Source: Pithys albifrons albifrons (Eukaryota; Chordata; Aves; Passeriformes; Thamnophilidae). Taken from it: a stretch of DNA of 64,000 bases. The DNA is taken from NCBI RefSeq assembly GCF_047495875.1, contig NC_092459.1, positions 12,156,965 through 12,220,964 of the forward strand, read 5' to 3'. The notes below the pieces were generated by a model that saw nothing but the letters and a program-made list of their open reading frames with translations, ran no database searches and had not been told where the DNA came from. Positions within the stretch are counted from its first letter, which is position 1. The number at the start of each line of letters is the position of its first letter. Below, in pieces: positions 61,355 through 64,000 of the stretch. A program made the position numbers and the translations under genes.

Positions 61355-64000
61355 AGCTCCTCAGTACTGTAGTTAAACTGAATTTTGCCATTCCACAATG
61401 GCAAATCGTTTTGTGCTATCAGTGGTAATAGCAACCTTCTATTTTGTTTGTAGTGGCAAAGACAGAGGAAGGGAAGGCAAAGAAGAGAGGCAAAAAATTC
61501 TGCTTAGCTTTGATACTCTGGGGTCAGAGGTGCTCTGATCTTGCTGAAGCACTGGGACCTGTTCACAAGGGGGGTTACTCCCTAATGGTGAGACATGGAA
61601 GCACCGGGCTGGACCAGCACAGCATGGATGGTTGTAACCCAGATGCCTCCAAAATTAAAAAGACTACCCGAGTTTTTCCAGTGGTTTCTGCTTTTCCAGC
61701 ATCCACTTACAGTTTGTCTCCCAGTGGCAGGTAACACACCTTCCCAGAAGCTCTTTCTCCTCTATCTTTCCTCAGCACAAACAGGTACCCCAACGTTTCT
61801 CATCCATTTCAAGTTCTCACTGCTATAAGAAAGTGAGAAAGAAGAAAGGATGGCAGTGGCCAACCCAGACACTTCCCTGTTGGGCTTGAATGACTTTTAT
61901 GCAATTAGAGACAACTCCACCAACAGTGACTGCTAAATCAAAAGCCTCAGTGCACATATAACAGCAAGCTACTCTACTTTCAAGTAGATGCTATAGAATA
62001 CTTTTTCATATTATGAGATAAAATTAAATAATAAAATTAATTGTAAATAATACAAAACTACAAATGGGGAAATCGTCACCTAAAGTAAAAAAAAAAAAAG
62101 ACAAAAAACTAACACCAAAAAAAGCAAAAAAAAAAATCTTCAAAGATACTTTGTAACTCAAGATATAAAGATAACCATTTCACGAGGACATACTTCAACC
62201 TTTTCATACATTTAAAGCTGACAAAATTAAATACATCAGGAAATTTTGCACCTCCTCTGTAACTCAAAAGATACAAACAACAAATACAGTAATGCCCTTA
62301 TGCAACAGGAATCTCCTTCTGTTTATAAACTCCTTAGCATGGATGAAAACCTTCAGCAGACTCTGCTAAGACCTTTGCTTAGAAACCTCAGGCTCTGGCA
62401 GATGGCTTGCTGCCAGATTTCCAAACCTTACTAAAAACACAATATTCACTGAACCCTTTTAATAAGACACCAGTGTTTATATGCAGGAAGCACTTGCTAT
62501 TTACAAAACCCTTAGTGTCACCTGGAGAGGGTATATTTTTATCTATATAATTTCTTTTCTGAATTTCAGATACAAAAAGTAAGAACTTTGGTTTATAACA
62601 TGAGCCAAACCCTGTGTACCCAACATACCAAATCCACGACTTCTAAGTGATATTGTAGACAAGACAAAAAAGAAAGCTGTTTAGCATTGGGCTGTTCAGA
62701 TCTGATTAACTGACTTGATATTCCTCAGACTCAGACAAGAAGGAGAAGAAATAAAGAGATCTGTCTTCATAAATTAATGGATGACTATTTGCCACATATA
62801 CAGGAACAATTTTTTTTTCAGTCAGATTAAGCTGAGCACATCAAGAAAGACTCTACTATTGCCAGAAACAGATTTAAGTAATTACATTTTACAGCATAAA
62901 AATGTATACCTTTATGCCTAATTGTTATACAGTGGTGAGGATCTTAGGGAGGCTTGGAAGTTTATACAGATAGACAGATTAATATACAAAAATTATGGAT
63001 GATTCTATAATTCCATGTAGTTTAAAAAGATACTTACAGCTATTGCTATCTTTCATGATTATGTACTTTTGCATCTTTGCAGGAAGATATTTCCTCTGAT
63101 TCACCTTTTCAACAATATAGATGCACCTAATTGAAGACCCAGTTATGAGATTATTATTATGAAAGGAAAGATTGCATTTGATGCAGAATTGTAAAGATTT
63201 TTTACAGAAGGCAATTTTGGCTTTAACTGCAGTGAGCTGGAACTACTATGTGCATAAAGAAAAAAAACAACAACGTATCATAAAAGGATATAAAGGTACT
63301 GGTCAGGAGATATCATTCCCAACTTCAGGATCACATATATAGGCTAATAAATATTAATAGGATATTAGTGTATCAAAAAAATAATAGGAAAGTAATGACA
63401 CTCAAAACAAATTTTTGATATTACAATGGCAATATAAAAACAACAAAAAAATCCTATATTGAGGAAATCCAAACCTTGCACCATTACAATGCTGCATGAG
63501 GTTCTTTGGTAAAAGCTTTTACAAAGCAGTCTAATTTCAGTTGCTTAAAATAAAAGTAAAACCTACATGTTTAAGTAGTGCAGGATGAAATATTAAATTA
63601 CACAAGGGAAGAAATTTTTTTTAGAAGTTGTTTTGAATTTCACATATAATCCCTCAAAAATGTTACTGAACCCACTGTTCTGGCAGGTTTTGATGGTAAA
63701 AGATAAAATTTAGGAAATGGAATTATTGCCCCCTGGTGGCTCATTAAGAATCAATGCAATGAAACCCCCAATCAGATAAATAAGCAAATCTTTCATTTTA
63801 AGAATCTTGTCTGGAGATATAAAAAGAATGCACAGGCATTTTCATATGAATTAAGAGTAAATGGGGCACAGTTTACATTTTCATCTACAGGAATAATAAA
63901 GAATGTGTGTTTAATTATCATCCTTATAAAATATAAATATATAACACACGAAGCAAACTCTTTTATCAGCAGAATGACACAGAAAAAATCCTGATACTCA
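61355..64000. other. Upstream intergenic DNA, right edge of window
   Basis: AT-rich sequence with an A-rich low-complexity run at about 62086-62140 and a CTCF-like motif at 63728. The open frames around 61.4-61.8 kb show no recognisable protein features. Confidence 0.7.
63728..63740 (-). promoter_or_regulatory. CTCF-like core motif
   Basis: The plus strand reads GCCCCCTGGTGGC; the minus strand GCCACCAGGGGGC is the core of the vertebrate CTCF motif, flanked by TGA on one side and AATA on the other. It lies about 6.8 kb upstream of the putative GREB1 leader exon and its motif direction points toward GREB1. Confidence 0.55.

Noticed and set aside
57241..64000. Search for E2F6, the expected upstream neighbour
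   Set aside because: No E2F6-like peptide seen on either strand; it is presumably beyond the right edge.

Overview
The window is nuclear genomic DNA from a bird. Coding sequence is sparse and split by GT-AG introns. The interspersed repeats are 3'-anchored CR1 LINE fragments ending in the ATTCTATGATTCTATG-type tail, an avian endogenous-retrovirus LTR, and one tRNA-Ile-headed SINE with a CR1-like tail. SINEs of that design (TguSINE1 type) are known from songbirds, so a passerine is the most likely source.

The only protein-coding gene I can support is GREB1, the estrogen-induced ER co-regulator, lying on the minus strand. I assembled fourteen coding exons from translated homology remembered for GREB1, checking splice sites and reading phase by hand. 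They run from the ATG at 22889 down to 1561 and encode about 782 residues, roughly the N-terminal 40% of the protein. The C-terminal part, including the proposed glycosyltransferase-like region, lies beyond the left edge. All 13 introns between these exons are phase 1, so every internal exon is a multiple of three.

Layout, low to high coordinates: 1-10.9 kb holds ten closely spaced exons plus exon 4 (exons 14 to 4). 10.8-22.9 kb holds exons 3, 2 and 1 separated by larger introns. 22.9-56.8 kb is one very large first intron containing most of the transposable elements. About 56.83-57.2 kb holds a non-coding leader exon with a good donor, next to a C/T-rich, moderately CpG-containing promoter-like stretch. 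57.2-64 kb is upstream intergenic DNA with two CR1 fragments and a strong CTCF-like motif; I found no exon of a neighbouring gene.

The most interesting non-coding signals are a perfect estrogen response element core in the first intron (37128-37140), several one-mismatch ERE-like sites (one overlapping and one close to a perfect AP-1 motif), a two-half-site p53 element (19573-19593), a CTCF-like motif at the distal edge (63728-63740), a NAGNAG acceptor in exon 2, a four-codon uORF in the leader exon, and an N-myristoylation-type start (MGNSYA). All motif calls were made by eye. I saw no bacterial, CRISPR or other non-eukaryotic system.
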